From: Limisphaerales bacterium
Lineage (GTDB): Bacteria > Verrucomicrobiota > Verrucomicrobiia > Limisphaerales > SXTU01
Assembly (NCBI GenBank): GCA_009773355.1
Contig: WRPG01000027.1
Span: forward strand, 1 to 62,144
DNA: 62,144 bases
Reading direction: 5' to 3'
In this document: one piece after another, positions 1-6,817 of the stretch
Position numbering within the stretch: the first letter of the stretch is position 1
Layout of the letters: each line of letters begins with the position of its first letter
Program-made: the position numbers and the translations under genes
Notes under the pieces: generated by a model
What the model was told of the DNA's origin: nothing
What the model saw: the letters and a program-made list of their open reading frames with translations, nothing else
The model's database searches: none

Positions 1-48
1 GCCCAGCAAAAACCCACGCTCCTCTTCACCGATCGACCACGTTGAAAC

Positions 49-93
49 TGTCCTGCTTTGCTAACTACAAAAATGTCCTGCTTTGAAAACTAC
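49..93. repeat. short direct repeat
   Basis: A 12-base word (TGTCCTGCTTTG) occurs at 49-60 and again at 74-85, each followed within a few bases by AACTAC. Unit length is about 25 bases. No gene is visible in the first 150 bases. It could be the end of an element that extends outside the window; function unknown. Confidence 0.5.
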
Positions 94-112
94 GCGACAG
101 TGAGGTGGAAAC

Positions 113-136
113 GTGTTGCGTGTTCCGTGTTGCGTG
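113..136. repeat. iterated-word repeat, single arm (GTGTTGCGTG type)
   Basis: Three imperfect copies of the word TGTTGCGTG in tandem. The same words form full inverted pairs at 21008-21088 and 26970-27041. Here only one arm is seen, 16 bases upstream of the first microprotein. Confidence 0.6.
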
Positions 137-152
137 ATTTGACTCAGTGCCC

Positions 153-269
153 ATGAACCTTCTCGCCATGTTCGGCTGGCCGGAAATCATCCTCGTGGGC
201 GTGGTTGTGACCGCCATTCTCTGCTGGCGCATCTTCAGCCAAAACTCAAACGAGAAGAAGGACGAGTAG
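153..269 (+). CDS. single-pass membrane microprotein (38 aa)
   Basis: An ATG opens a 38-residue frame starting MNLLAMFGWPEIILVG and ending NEKKDE. One hydrophobic segment (about residues 9-29) is followed by a short hydrophilic, charged tail. The N-terminal GWPE-plus-hydrophobic pattern recalls the start of TatA-type helices, but no amphipathic helix follows, so a TatA call is not made. It is followed after 3 bases by a second small membrane protein and then by a third whose tail (NEKHDE) nearly matches this one, which suggests a small operon with duplicated members. Function unknown; a coding call is supported mainly by the repeated architecture. Confidence 0.5.
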   Translation: MNLLAMFGWPEIILVGVVVTAILCWRIFSQNSNEKKDE

Positions 270-272
270 GCC

Positions 273-446
273 ATGCGCAACTCGTTTTACTGTTTGCTCG
301 CTGCCCTTTTGCTCGTGGCTACTGGTGTGCCTCATTGCGTTGCTTCTGTGCATGCGGTGGTGCTGTTTGCCCTCGCACTCGGGATTGTCTTCGCCGGCAT
401 CGCGTTGGACTGGAACCGATGGTCGAAGCAAAGGGAGGACGACTAA
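273..446 (+). CDS. two-segment membrane microprotein (57 aa)
   Basis: A 57-residue frame starting MRNSFYCLLAALLLVATG with a first hydrophobic segment (residues 4-24) that could be a signal anchor, a second segment (about residues 27-46), and a charged tail ending KQREDD. It begins 3 bases after the previous microprotein stop and lies 26 bases before the next, consistent with co-transcription. No family is recognised. The acidic/basic tail is shared in style with its two neighbours. Confidence 0.5.
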   Translation: MRNSFYCLLAALLLVATGVPHCVASVHAVVLFALALGIVFAGIALDWNRWSKQREDD

Positions 447-472
447 ACTCAGGCTGCCACCATCCAATCCTC

Positions 473-580
473 ATGCGCATGTCACTCATCGGACTCCTCG
501 TCATCGGGCTGGTGGTCGGCCTCATCATCGCCGCCGTCTTCGCCTTCACCCGCAGCGGGAACGAGAAACACGATGAGTAA
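473..580 (+). CDS. single-pass membrane microprotein (35 aa), paralogue of the first
   Basis: A 35-residue frame beginning MRMSLIGLLVIGLVVG with one strongly hydrophobic segment (residues 4-25) and a tail ending GNEKHDE, almost the same as the NEKKDE tail of the 38-residue protein at 153-269. A longer in-frame start at 335 would overlap the preceding gene, so the internal ATG is preferred. Its last 8 bases overlap the start of the acetyltransferase gene (ATGAGTAA), which suggests translational coupling. Function unknown. Confidence 0.5.
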   Translation: MRMSLIGLLVIGLVVGLIIAAVFAFTRSGNEKHDE

Positions 581-1136
581 GCGTCAGCGAACCGCGCTCG
601 TGCCGGCGACTTGCAGTCGCCGTTCTGCGCGGACGCAGCAGACCAAGACGGCGACTACAAGTCGCCGGCACGGACCCATCGCAATTCGCGCCGCACGCGC
701 GACCGACGGCAGCATCATCGCCCGGTTCAACCGCGAGATGGCGTTGGAGACTGAGGGCCGGAGGCTGGGTCCGCAGCGCGTCCGGCGCGGCGTGAAGGCG
801 TTGCTGGCCGATGCGGCCAAGGGCACCTACTACGTTGCCGAGTCGGGCGGCGAAGTCATCGGCCAGCTTCTCATCACTTACGAGTGGAGCGACTGGCGGA
901 ACGGCAACTTCTGGTGGATTCAAAGCGTGTTCGTCGCGCCGGACTGGCGGGGCAGGGGAGTCTTCAAGGTCCTCCACGCGCACGTCGAGCGGCTCGCGCA
1001 GAAGCGGAAGGACGTGTGCGGCGTGCGGCTCTACGTGGACGCCCACAACACGAAGGCGAAGGAGGTCTATGCCCGGCTCGGATTGAGGGCGACGCATTAC
1101 GAGCTGTGGGAGACGGACTTTGTGCTGGGCCGCTGA
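573..1136 (+). CDS. GNAT family N-acetyltransferase
   Basis: The 187-residue product carries a GNAT fold from about residue 36. The strand IQSVFVAPDWRGRGVFK holds the acetyl-CoA pyrophosphate loop (RGRGVF, a Q/RxxGxG/A variant), followed by the C-terminal YVDAHNTKAKEVYARLGL segment typical of the family. It would transfer an acetyl group from acetyl-CoA to an amine; the substrate cannot be read from the sequence. The only ATG (573) overlaps the preceding microprotein stop. Residues 10-33 are encoded by an inverted repeat (600-671), so the N-terminal extension looks repeat-derived, and the ancestral start may have been lost or replaced. Confidence 0.8.
   Translation: MSKRQRTALVPATCSRRSARTQQTKTATTSRRHGPIAIRAARATDGSIIARFNREMALETEGRRLGPQRVRRGVKALLADAAKGTYYVAESGGEVIGQLLITYEWSDWRNGNFWWIQSVFVAPDWRGRGVFKVLHAHVERLAQKRKDVCGVRLYVDAHNTKAKEVYARLGLRATHYELWETDFVLGR
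600..671. repeat. REPIN-like inverted pair inside the acetyltransferase gene
   Basis: Left arm GTGC + hairpin CGGCGACT-TGC-AGTCGCCG; the right arm is its near-exact inverted copy (loop TGT). The 72-base element lies in frame in codons 10-33 of the GNAT gene. The head is GTGC rather than GTAG or GGAG. Confidence 0.8.
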
Positions 1137-1172
1137 AGTGTCGGCGCGTTCCCTTGGCTTGAACTTGCTGTG

Positions 1173-1255
1173 GTGGGGCGCGACGTCCTCACCGCGCCGC
1201 CGAGGTCTGGTGGCATGCGGGTGGCCGACGGCGGGCTGAGGACAGCCCGCCCTAC
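1173..1255. repeat. REPIN-like element, GTAG/GTGG heads
   Basis: The right arm read on the minus strand is GTAG + GGCGGGCT-GTCCTC-AGCCCGCC. The left arm is GTGG + GGCGCG...CGCGCC with the shared loop core GTCCTC. It fills most of the 160-base gap between the acetyltransferase and the convergent receiver gene. Confidence 0.65.
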
Positions 1256-1296
1256 CCATCGTAGGTGCATGGGAACTGAATAGTGCGCAGGCTATT

Positions 1297-2658
1297 TCAC
1301 ACTGCGATCACCCGGTTCAGCACCACCTCCACGCCCTCGCGCGCGGCGTCCACTTCCAGGTTGCTGCCGTGGATGGCGGCCAGCTCGCGTGCCCATTCCT
1401 GCATGGCGTCAATCTTCGCGTCGTCGTGGTCGGGGTCGTGGTGGAAAAGGAAAAGTTTTTTCACCTTCGCGATGACGGCGAGCGCGACGGCGTCGTCCAC
1501 GCAGGTGTGGCCCCAGCCGATGTGGGACTTGTATTCCACGCCGTCGTATTGCGAGTCCATGATGACCACGTCGCAGTCGCGGATGAACTCGATGAGCTTC
1601 TCGTCCTGTTTCTGGGCGAAGGCGAGCACCTCGTAGGATTGCGCGCTGTCCGTGACGGGGGCCATGCGCAGGCGCGAGTGCGGCTCGTTGTCGGGCAGGA
1701 AGGCGATGGAGCCGCCGCTGGTCTCCAGCCGGTAGCCGACGCAGATGCCGGGGTGGTTCATGAAGGCGGCGGTGACCTTCACCTGGCCGATGTTGAACTG
1801 CATCTCCTTCAGCTCCTCGACTTGCAGGTAGCCGGGCAACTGCTGCATCGAGACCGGGAAGTAGGGGCTTTCCATCTGGCTGCTCAGGACGCTCTGGAGG
1901 CCGACGCGCGCGCCCTCGTAGCCCTTGATGCGAATCTGGTTGTGCGGGCTGTAGGCCGGGATGAAGAACGGGAAACCCTGGATGTGGTCCCAGTGCGTGT
2001 GCGAGATGAGGATGGTGACCTCGATGGGCTGGGACTTGAACTCCCCCGCGAGCTTGCGCCCGAGGTTGCGGATGCCGGTGCCGGCGTCGAGCACGATGAG
2101 TTCGCCGTCGGCGCGCACCTCGACGCAGGTGGTGTTGCCGCCGTATTTCAACGTCGTGTCGCCCGGCGTGGCGATGGAGCCGCGCACGCCCCAGAAGCGG
2201 ACGGTGGGCGGCGTGCCGATGGCGCGGCGGAAATACGTCGTGTCCGGCGGCGTCGGGCCTTTGCTGACCGGCGGCGTCCGGCGGATGAAGGTGGTGCCGC
2301 CTTCGAGCTCGAGGATGTGCAGCAGCTCGGCGGGCTTGATGGGCTTGAGCAGGAAGTCATCCGCGCCGGCGTCCAGCGAGTTGGTGCGGTCTGCCGCGTA
2401 GTTGCTGCTGGAGATGACGACGATGCGGGGCTGGGGGAGAAAGGTCTGGTTCGAGCGGATGGAGCGGCAAACCTGGTAGCCGTTGACGCGCGGCATCAGC
2501 AGGTCGCAGACGATGACGTCGGGCCGTTCGGCGACGGCCAGCTCGATGCCCTTGTCCCCGTCATCCGCCTTGAGCACGCGCCAGCCGGCGTCCTCCAGCG
2601 TGCGCGCGAGCACCGTGAGCACGATGGAATCATCGTCAATGACGAGGGCGGTTTTCAC
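1297..2658 (-). CDS. response regulator receiver fused to metallo-beta-lactamase-fold hydrolase
   Basis: A GTG start gives 453 residues. Residues 1-120 are a receiver domain: acidic pocket D8-D10, phospho-acceptor D52 (VCDLLMP), S83 and K105 (LLKPIKP). After a linker, residues 152-453 form a metallo-beta-lactamase domain beginning VRFWGVRGS, with the zinc motif H220-T-H222-W-D224-H225 and a C-terminal LFHHDPDHDD. This subtype resembles the RNase Z/phosphodiesterase branch with the WGVRGS start. Phosphorylation probably controls the hydrolase; the substrate (perhaps a cyclic nucleotide or another phosphodiester) is not known. An in-frame extension to 2712 exists but lacks homology to receiver starts. 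It is divergent from recN and no partner kinase is adjacent. Confidence 0.85.
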   Translation of the reverse strand: MKTALVIDDDSIVLTVLARTLEDAGWRVLKADDGDKGIELAVAERPDVIVCDLLMPRVNGYQVCRSIRSNQTFLPQPRIVVISSSNYAADRTNSLDAGADDFLLKPIKPAELLHILELEGGTTFIRRTPPVSKGPTPPDTTYFRRAIGTPPTVRFWGVRGSIATPGDTTLKYGGNTTCVEVRADGELIVLDAGTGIRNLGRKLAGEFKSQPIEVTILISHTHWDHIQGFPFFIPAYSPHNQIRIKGYEGARVGLQSVLSSQMESPYFPVSMQQLPGYLQVEELKEMQFNIGQVKVTAAFMNHPGICVGYRLETSGGSIAFLPDNEPHSRLRMAPVTDSAQSYEVLAFAQKQDEKLIEFIRDCDVVIMDSQYDGVEYKSHIGWGHTCVDDAVALAVIAKVKKLFLFHHDPDHDDAKIDAMQEWARELAAIHGSNLEVDAAREGVEVVLNRVIAV

Positions 2659-2795
2659 GTGGCTGTGGTGACCGGGTGCCGCTAGGACACCAGCAACGCC
2701 GCGTGAAAGCAAGCCGAAGGGCGGGCCGGCGGGAAAGGCGCGGCAGAAATTCCTTGCCCGCCCCGCGTCCGCCGGAATGATTCCGCCGCCGCACG

Positions 2796-4484
2796 ATGCT
2801 GACCAACCTGCGCATCAAGAACCTCGCCCTCGTGGCCGACCTCACGCTGGAGCTGCGTCCCGGGTGCAACGTCATCACCGGCGAAACCGGCGCGGGCAAG
2901 TCCATCATCATCGGCGCGCTGAACCTCGTCCTCGGCGAGCGCGCCGACCGCACGCTCATCCGCGCGGGCGCGGACAGTTGCGCGGTGGAGGCGGTCTTCG
3001 AGGTGGCCCGGCTGCGCGGGCGGCTGGCCCCGCTGCTGGAGGCGCACGGGCTGGAGCCGTGCGAGGAAAACCAGCTCGTGCTCAAGCGCGTCTTCACCGC
3101 CGCCGGCGCGAACCGCCAGTTCGTCAACGGCTCGCCCGCCACGCTCGCCACGCTCGCCGCCATCGGCGAGGGGCTGGTGGACATGCACGGGCCGCACGAC
3201 CATCAGTCGCTGCTGCACCCGGCCAAGCAGCTCGCCATCCTCGACGCGTTTGGCGGCCTGCAGCCGCAGGTGGTCGCGTTCGCGGAACTGGTTCGCCGCC
3301 GCGCCGCGCTGGCGGCGGAAAAGGCCGCGCTCATCGTGGACGAGCAGACTTACGCCCGGCAGCTCGATTTGCTCCGCCACCAAGTCCAGGAGATCACCGC
3401 CGCGCGGCTCCGACCGGACGAGGAAGCCGAGGTCGAGGCCGAGCACCACCGCGCGAGCAACGCCGCCCGCCTGCTGGAGTTGTCGCAGTCCGCGCTGAGT
3501 GCGCTCGATGGGGAGGACGGCTCGCTGCTCAACCAGCTTGGCGCGCTGGGCCGGACGTTGCAGGAGCTGGGGCGGGTGGACGGCTCGCAAACGCGGTGCG
3601 CCAAGGCGCACGAACAGATCGTCGCCGCCGTCCAGGAACTCAGGTCGGACCTCTCCCGCTATGCCGAACGCGTGGACCTCGACCCGGCCCGGCTGGCGCA
3701 GTTGGAGGAGCGGCTCAACCTGCTCCACTCGCTCAAGCGCAAATACGGCGCGTCGCTCGCCGAGGTCATCGCGTTTGGCGACGCGGCGAAGGCCAAACTG
3801 CACAGCCTCGAACAGCGGGACGCCGAGCTGGCGCGCTTGAACGACGCGCTGGCCCAACTGGACGGTGAACTGGCCCGCGCGGGCCGCGACCTGACCGCCG
3901 CGCGGCGCAAGGTGATCCCCCGGCTCACCAAGGCCGTGAGGCGGCAGTTGCAGGATCTGGGCTTCCAGCAGAGCGAGTTCGGCATCGCACTCACGAACCC
4001 GGCGGAGGCCGCTCCGCGTTCCGAGTTCCGCGCTCCGAGTTCGACCGGCTTCGACTCGGTTGAATTCCAGTTCGCCCCCAACCCCGGCGAGCCGGCCCGG
4101 CCGCTTCGGGCCATCGCCTCCAGCGGTGAGATGGCGCGCGTGATGTTGGCGCTCAAGACGGTGCTCGCGGCGGAGGATGAGGTTCCCGTGCTGGTGTTTG
4201 ACGAGGTGGACGCGAACGTGGGCGGCGAGACCGCCCACGCCGTCGGCGACAAGATGCGGCAGATCGCCCGCGCCCGGCAGGTGCTGTGCATCACCCACCT
4301 CGCGGCCGTCGCGGCGGCGGCAGACACGCACTTCGTCGTGACCAAGGAAGTCCGCGATGGCCGAACGCGCTCGGACATCCAGCCCTTGAGCGCGAAGCAG
4401 CGCGTGGACGAGCTGGCCCGAATGCTCGGCGGGCAGGGCGAAGCCGCGCGCACGCACGCCGCCGCGCTGCTGGCCGCCAACTGA
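2796..4484 (+). CDS. recN: DNA repair protein RecN
   Basis: The 562-residue SMC-like ATPase is involved in double-strand break repair. The N-terminus MLTNLRIKNLALV leads to Walker A GETGAGKS (residues 29-36). A long helical coiled-coil middle follows, then the ABC signature IASSGEMARVML and Walker B VPVLVFDEVDANVGG, ending near the usual family length (~555). A candidate promoter, TTGCCC (2754) and ATGATT (2777) with a 17-base spacer, lies upstream. Residues about 406-416, just before the signature region, are encoded by an iterated word tract (4015-4043) in a normally variable loop. The next gene starts 9 bases after the stop. Confidence 0.95.
   Translation: MLTNLRIKNLALVADLTLELRPGCNVITGETGAGKSIIIGALNLVLGERADRTLIRAGADSCAVEAVFEVARLRGRLAPLLEAHGLEPCEENQLVLKRVFTAAGANRQFVNGSPATLATLAAIGEGLVDMHGPHDHQSLLHPAKQLAILDAFGGLQPQVVAFAELVRRRAALAAEKAALIVDEQTYARQLDLLRHQVQEITAARLRPDEEAEVEAEHHRASNAARLLELSQSALSALDGEDGSLLNQLGALGRTLQELGRVDGSQTRCAKAHEQIVAAVQELRSDLSRYAERVDLDPARLAQLEERLNLLHSLKRKYGASLAEVIAFGDAAKAKLHSLEQRDAELARLNDALAQLDGELARAGRDLTAARRKVIPRLTKAVRRQLQDLGFQQSEFGIALTNPAEAAPRSEFRAPSSTGFDSVEFQFAPNPGEPARPLRAIASSGEMARVMLALKTVLAAEDEVPVLVFDEVDANVGGETAHAVGDKMRQIARARQVLCITHLAAVAAAADTHFVVTKEVRDGRTRSDIQPLSAKQRVDELARMLGGQGEAARTHAAALLAAN
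4015..4043. repeat. iterated 8-nt word tract inside recN
   Basis: Words GTTCCGAG, TTCCGCGC and TCCGAGTTC follow one another in frame and encode roughly RSEFRAPSS, between conserved blocks of RecN. It resembles other in-frame word tracts in proA, pyrD and lgt. Confidence 0.55.
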
Positions 4485-4492
4485 CGCCGCGC

Positions 4493-4927
4493 ATGAGCGA
4501 TCCGGATCAGCCGCGTGATTCCCCGCCTCCGCGCGAGAACTGGCGCGCGCTGCTGGGCCTTGTTCTGTCCAGCGCGGTTGTCGCCAGCCTGTGCTGCCTG
4601 CCCAGCGTGGTGCTCGTGCTCTTCGGCCTCGCGTCCGTCAGCACGGCGGCCGCGCTGTCGGACCAGTTGTATTGGGGGCCGGCGCGTTATGTCCTCTACG
4701 CGGTGAGCGTCGCGCTCATGGTGGCCGGCCTGGTGGTTTATTTCCGCCGCCGGGGCATCTGCACGCTGGCGGCCGCGAAACGCGAGCGGAACCGCATCGT
4801 GAACACCACGCTGCTCGTGCTGGTCGGCGGCGTGCTGGCCTACCTCGTCTGGAACTACCTCATCCTCGACCTCATTGGCATCGCCGCCGGCCTGCCGTGG
4901 AAGCTGCCGGCCTGGTGGCCGTTCTGA
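4493..4927 (+). CDS. small multi-pass membrane protein, MerT-like
   Basis: The 144-residue product has a short hydrophilic N-terminus, then about four hydrophobic segments (roughly residues 22-48, 62-82, 105-123, 124-135). The first contains a vicinal cysteine pair in SLCCLPSVV, and a further Cys lies in RRRGICTLAAA. MerT-type mercury transporters share the paired Cys in the first helix, but no mer regulator or reductase is nearby, so a transport role is only a possibility. The start ATG is 9 bases after the recN stop, suggesting the two are co-transcribed. Confidence 0.6.
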   Translation: MSDPDQPRDSPPPRENWRALLGLVLSSAVVASLCCLPSVVLVLFGLASVSTAAALSDQLYWGPARYVLYAVSVALMVAGLVVYFRRRGICTLAAAKRERNRIVNTTLLVLVGGVLAYLVWNYLILDLIGIAAGLPWKLPAWWPF

Positions 4928-5003
4928 GCGGGGCTTGGAGCACGACTGAGGGCTTGGCCACACCAAGACGAAGGGGAAAACTTCCAAGTCCGGGCCGCCC
5001 TTT

Positions 5004-5078
5004 TGGAGCCAGTGGTCGGGATTGAACCGACGACCGACGGTTTACAAAACCGTTGCTCTGCCACTGAGCTACACTGGC
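5004..5078 (-). tRNA. tRNA-Thr (anticodon UGU)
   Basis: On the minus strand the acceptor GCCAGTG pairs with CACTGGC. The D-arm GCTCAGTGGCAGAGC is intact, anticodon stem ACGGT/ACCGT flanks the loop TTTGTAA (anticodon TGT), and the T-arm is GTCGG-TTCAATC-CCGAC. The CCA end is encoded. Length 75. Confidence 0.95.
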
Positions 5079-5267
5079 CACCGACGCGGCAGGGATACAC
5101 GCGCGGGCGGGCTTTTGAAAATCCTTTTCTCCGGCTCGTAACCTCGGTTCATGGCCTCGCGTCCATCGGGGCGGTGCCGCAGCCCCGGCGTGAATACGGT
5201 CGCGATCCGGGGCGTTAAAAGGGCGACACCGGTTGAAACCAGCGACCGCAGCAAAACGACAGACCTT

Positions 5268-6665
5268 ATGGACCCGAAGCAACATCAGCCGCAACTCGCC
5301 GACCTCTTCGCCACGCGCCGCCAGTTCCTGAACCGGTTCGGCATGGGCATGGGCGCCCTGAGCCTCGCCTGGCTCCTCGATCCCGAGGGCAAGGCCCGCG
5401 CCGGCACCGCGTTGAACCCGCTCGCGCCGAAGCAGCCGCACTTCACCAGCCGCGCCAAGCGCGTCATCCACATCTTCGCGCAGGGCGGCCCGTCGCACAT
5501 TGACACCTGGGATCCGAAGCCCGCGCTCGCCCAGCACGGCGAGTCCAAGGTGGACGCCATCGGCGGCGTGCCGCTGCCCACGCAGTTCAAGTTCGAGAAG
5601 CGCGGCAAGTCCGGCGTCGAGGTCAGCGAAATCTGGCCGCGCCTCGGCGAGATGATTGACGACATCTGCGTCATCCGCTCGATGACCACGGACATCCCGG
5701 CGCACGAGTTTGCCACGTTGATGATGAACACCGGCTCGGGCCGGCTCGTGAAGCCCTCGTTCGGCTCCTGGGTCACCTACGGCCTCGGCACGGAGAACCA
5801 GAACCTCCCCGGCTTCATCGCCTTGGGCGGTGGGCTGGGCGGCGCGTCCAACTGGCGCTCGGCGTTCCTGCCCGGCGCGTATCAGGGCACGCTGGTCAAC
5901 AATCCCTCCGCCTCGGTGGAGAAGATCATCGAGAACATCAAGAGCCAGCACCTCAGCCTCGCCCGGCAGCGCGAGCAGCTTGATCTCGTCAAGTCCTTCA
6001 ACGAGCTGCACCAGGAGAAGCTCGGCCAGGAGGCGTTGCTTGAGTCCCGCATCCAGTCCTTCGAGCTGGCGTATCAAATGCAGACCGAGGCCACGGACGC
6101 CTTCGACATCTCGCGCGAGCCGCAGAGCGTGCGCGATCTCTACGGCGACACGCCGCAGGGCCGGCAGCTCCTCGTCGCCCGCCGCCTCGTTGAGAAGGGC
6201 GTGCGCTTCGTCCAGACGTGGCACAACGGCTGGGACCATCACACCGCCGTCGGCACGAACCTCCGCCGCAAGGCCGGCGAATCCGACCAGGCCATGGGCG
6301 CGCTGCTCAAGGATCTAAAGCAGCGCGGAATGCTGGACGACACCCTCGTTGTCTGGGGCGGTGAGTTCGGCCGCACGCCACGCCACGACCGCGGCCAGCG
6401 CGGCGAGCCGGGCCGCGACCACCACAACCGGGGCTTCTGCGCCTGGGTGGCGGGCGGCGGCACCAAGGGCGGCCAGACTTACGGCGCGACCGACGAGTTC
6501 GGCTACAACGCCGTCGAGAACAAGGTCCACAACCACGACCTGCACGCGACGCTGTTGCACGCGCTCGGCTTCGACCACGAGAAGCTCACCTTCCGCTACA
6601 ACGGCCGCGACTTCCGCCTGACGGATGTCTACGGCAGCGTGGTCAAGGGCATCCTCCAGGCCTGA
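5268..6665 (+). CDS. DUF1501 family secreted protein (Tat leader)
   Basis: A 465-residue protein. The ATG at 5268 is chosen because it gives a twin-arginine leader (RRQFLNRFGMGMGALSLAW) at residues 17-35. The rest is a DUF1501 domain of the alkaline-phosphatase-like superfamily: IHIFAQGGPSHIDTWDPKP near the N-terminus, WDHHTAVG in the middle and WGGEFGRTPRHD towards the C-terminus. In planctomycetes and verrucomicrobia this family is normally paired with PSCyt/PSD proteins, as here with the next gene. The biochemical role is unproven; export across the inner membrane is likely. Confidence 0.9.
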   Translation: MDPKQHQPQLADLFATRRQFLNRFGMGMGALSLAWLLDPEGKARAGTALNPLAPKQPHFTSRAKRVIHIFAQGGPSHIDTWDPKPALAQHGESKVDAIGGVPLPTQFKFEKRGKSGVEVSEIWPRLGEMIDDICVIRSMTTDIPAHEFATLMMNTGSGRLVKPSFGSWVTYGLGTENQNLPGFIALGGGLGGASNWRSAFLPGAYQGTLVNNPSASVEKIIENIKSQHLSLARQREQLDLVKSFNELHQEKLGQEALLESRIQSFELAYQMQTEATDAFDISREPQSVRDLYGDTPQGRQLLVARRLVEKGVRFVQTWHNGWDHHTAVGTNLRRKAGESDQAMGALLKDLKQRGMLDDTLVVWGGEFGRTPRHDRGQRGEPGRDHHNRGFCAWVAGGGTKGGQTYGATDEFGYNAVENKVHNHDLHATLLHALGFDHEKLTFRYNGRDFRLTDVYGSVVKGILQA

Positions 6666-6708
6666 TCGCACTTCGTTGCGCTTTGGCCGCATGGAATTTT
6701 TTCAGACC

Positions 6709-6742
6709 GGGCAGGCGCGCCGCCTGCCCTGTTCCTTTTTCA
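6709..6742 (+). terminator. candidate rho-independent terminator
   Basis: A perfect 9-bp stem GGGCAGGCG-CGC-CGCCTGCCC is followed by a T-rich run (TGTTCCTTTTTC) 44 bases after the DUF1501 stop. The run is interrupted, so attenuation before the cytochrome gene rather than full termination is possible. Confidence 0.5.
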
Positions 6743-6817
6743 GGGTCGCGGCCGCAAGAAAAGTCGTGTTTTCGCAGTATCCTTTGTTCCCAAGTCGCCG
6801 TCCAAGCTCGTGAACTT

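Noticed and set aside
153-269. TatA translocase subunit
   Set aside because: The GWPE-hydrophobic start is suggestive, but the following amphipathic helix and typical length are absent.
4493-4927. Mercury resistance operon
   Set aside because: Only a vicinal cysteine pair in a small membrane protein supports it; no merR, merA or merP is present.
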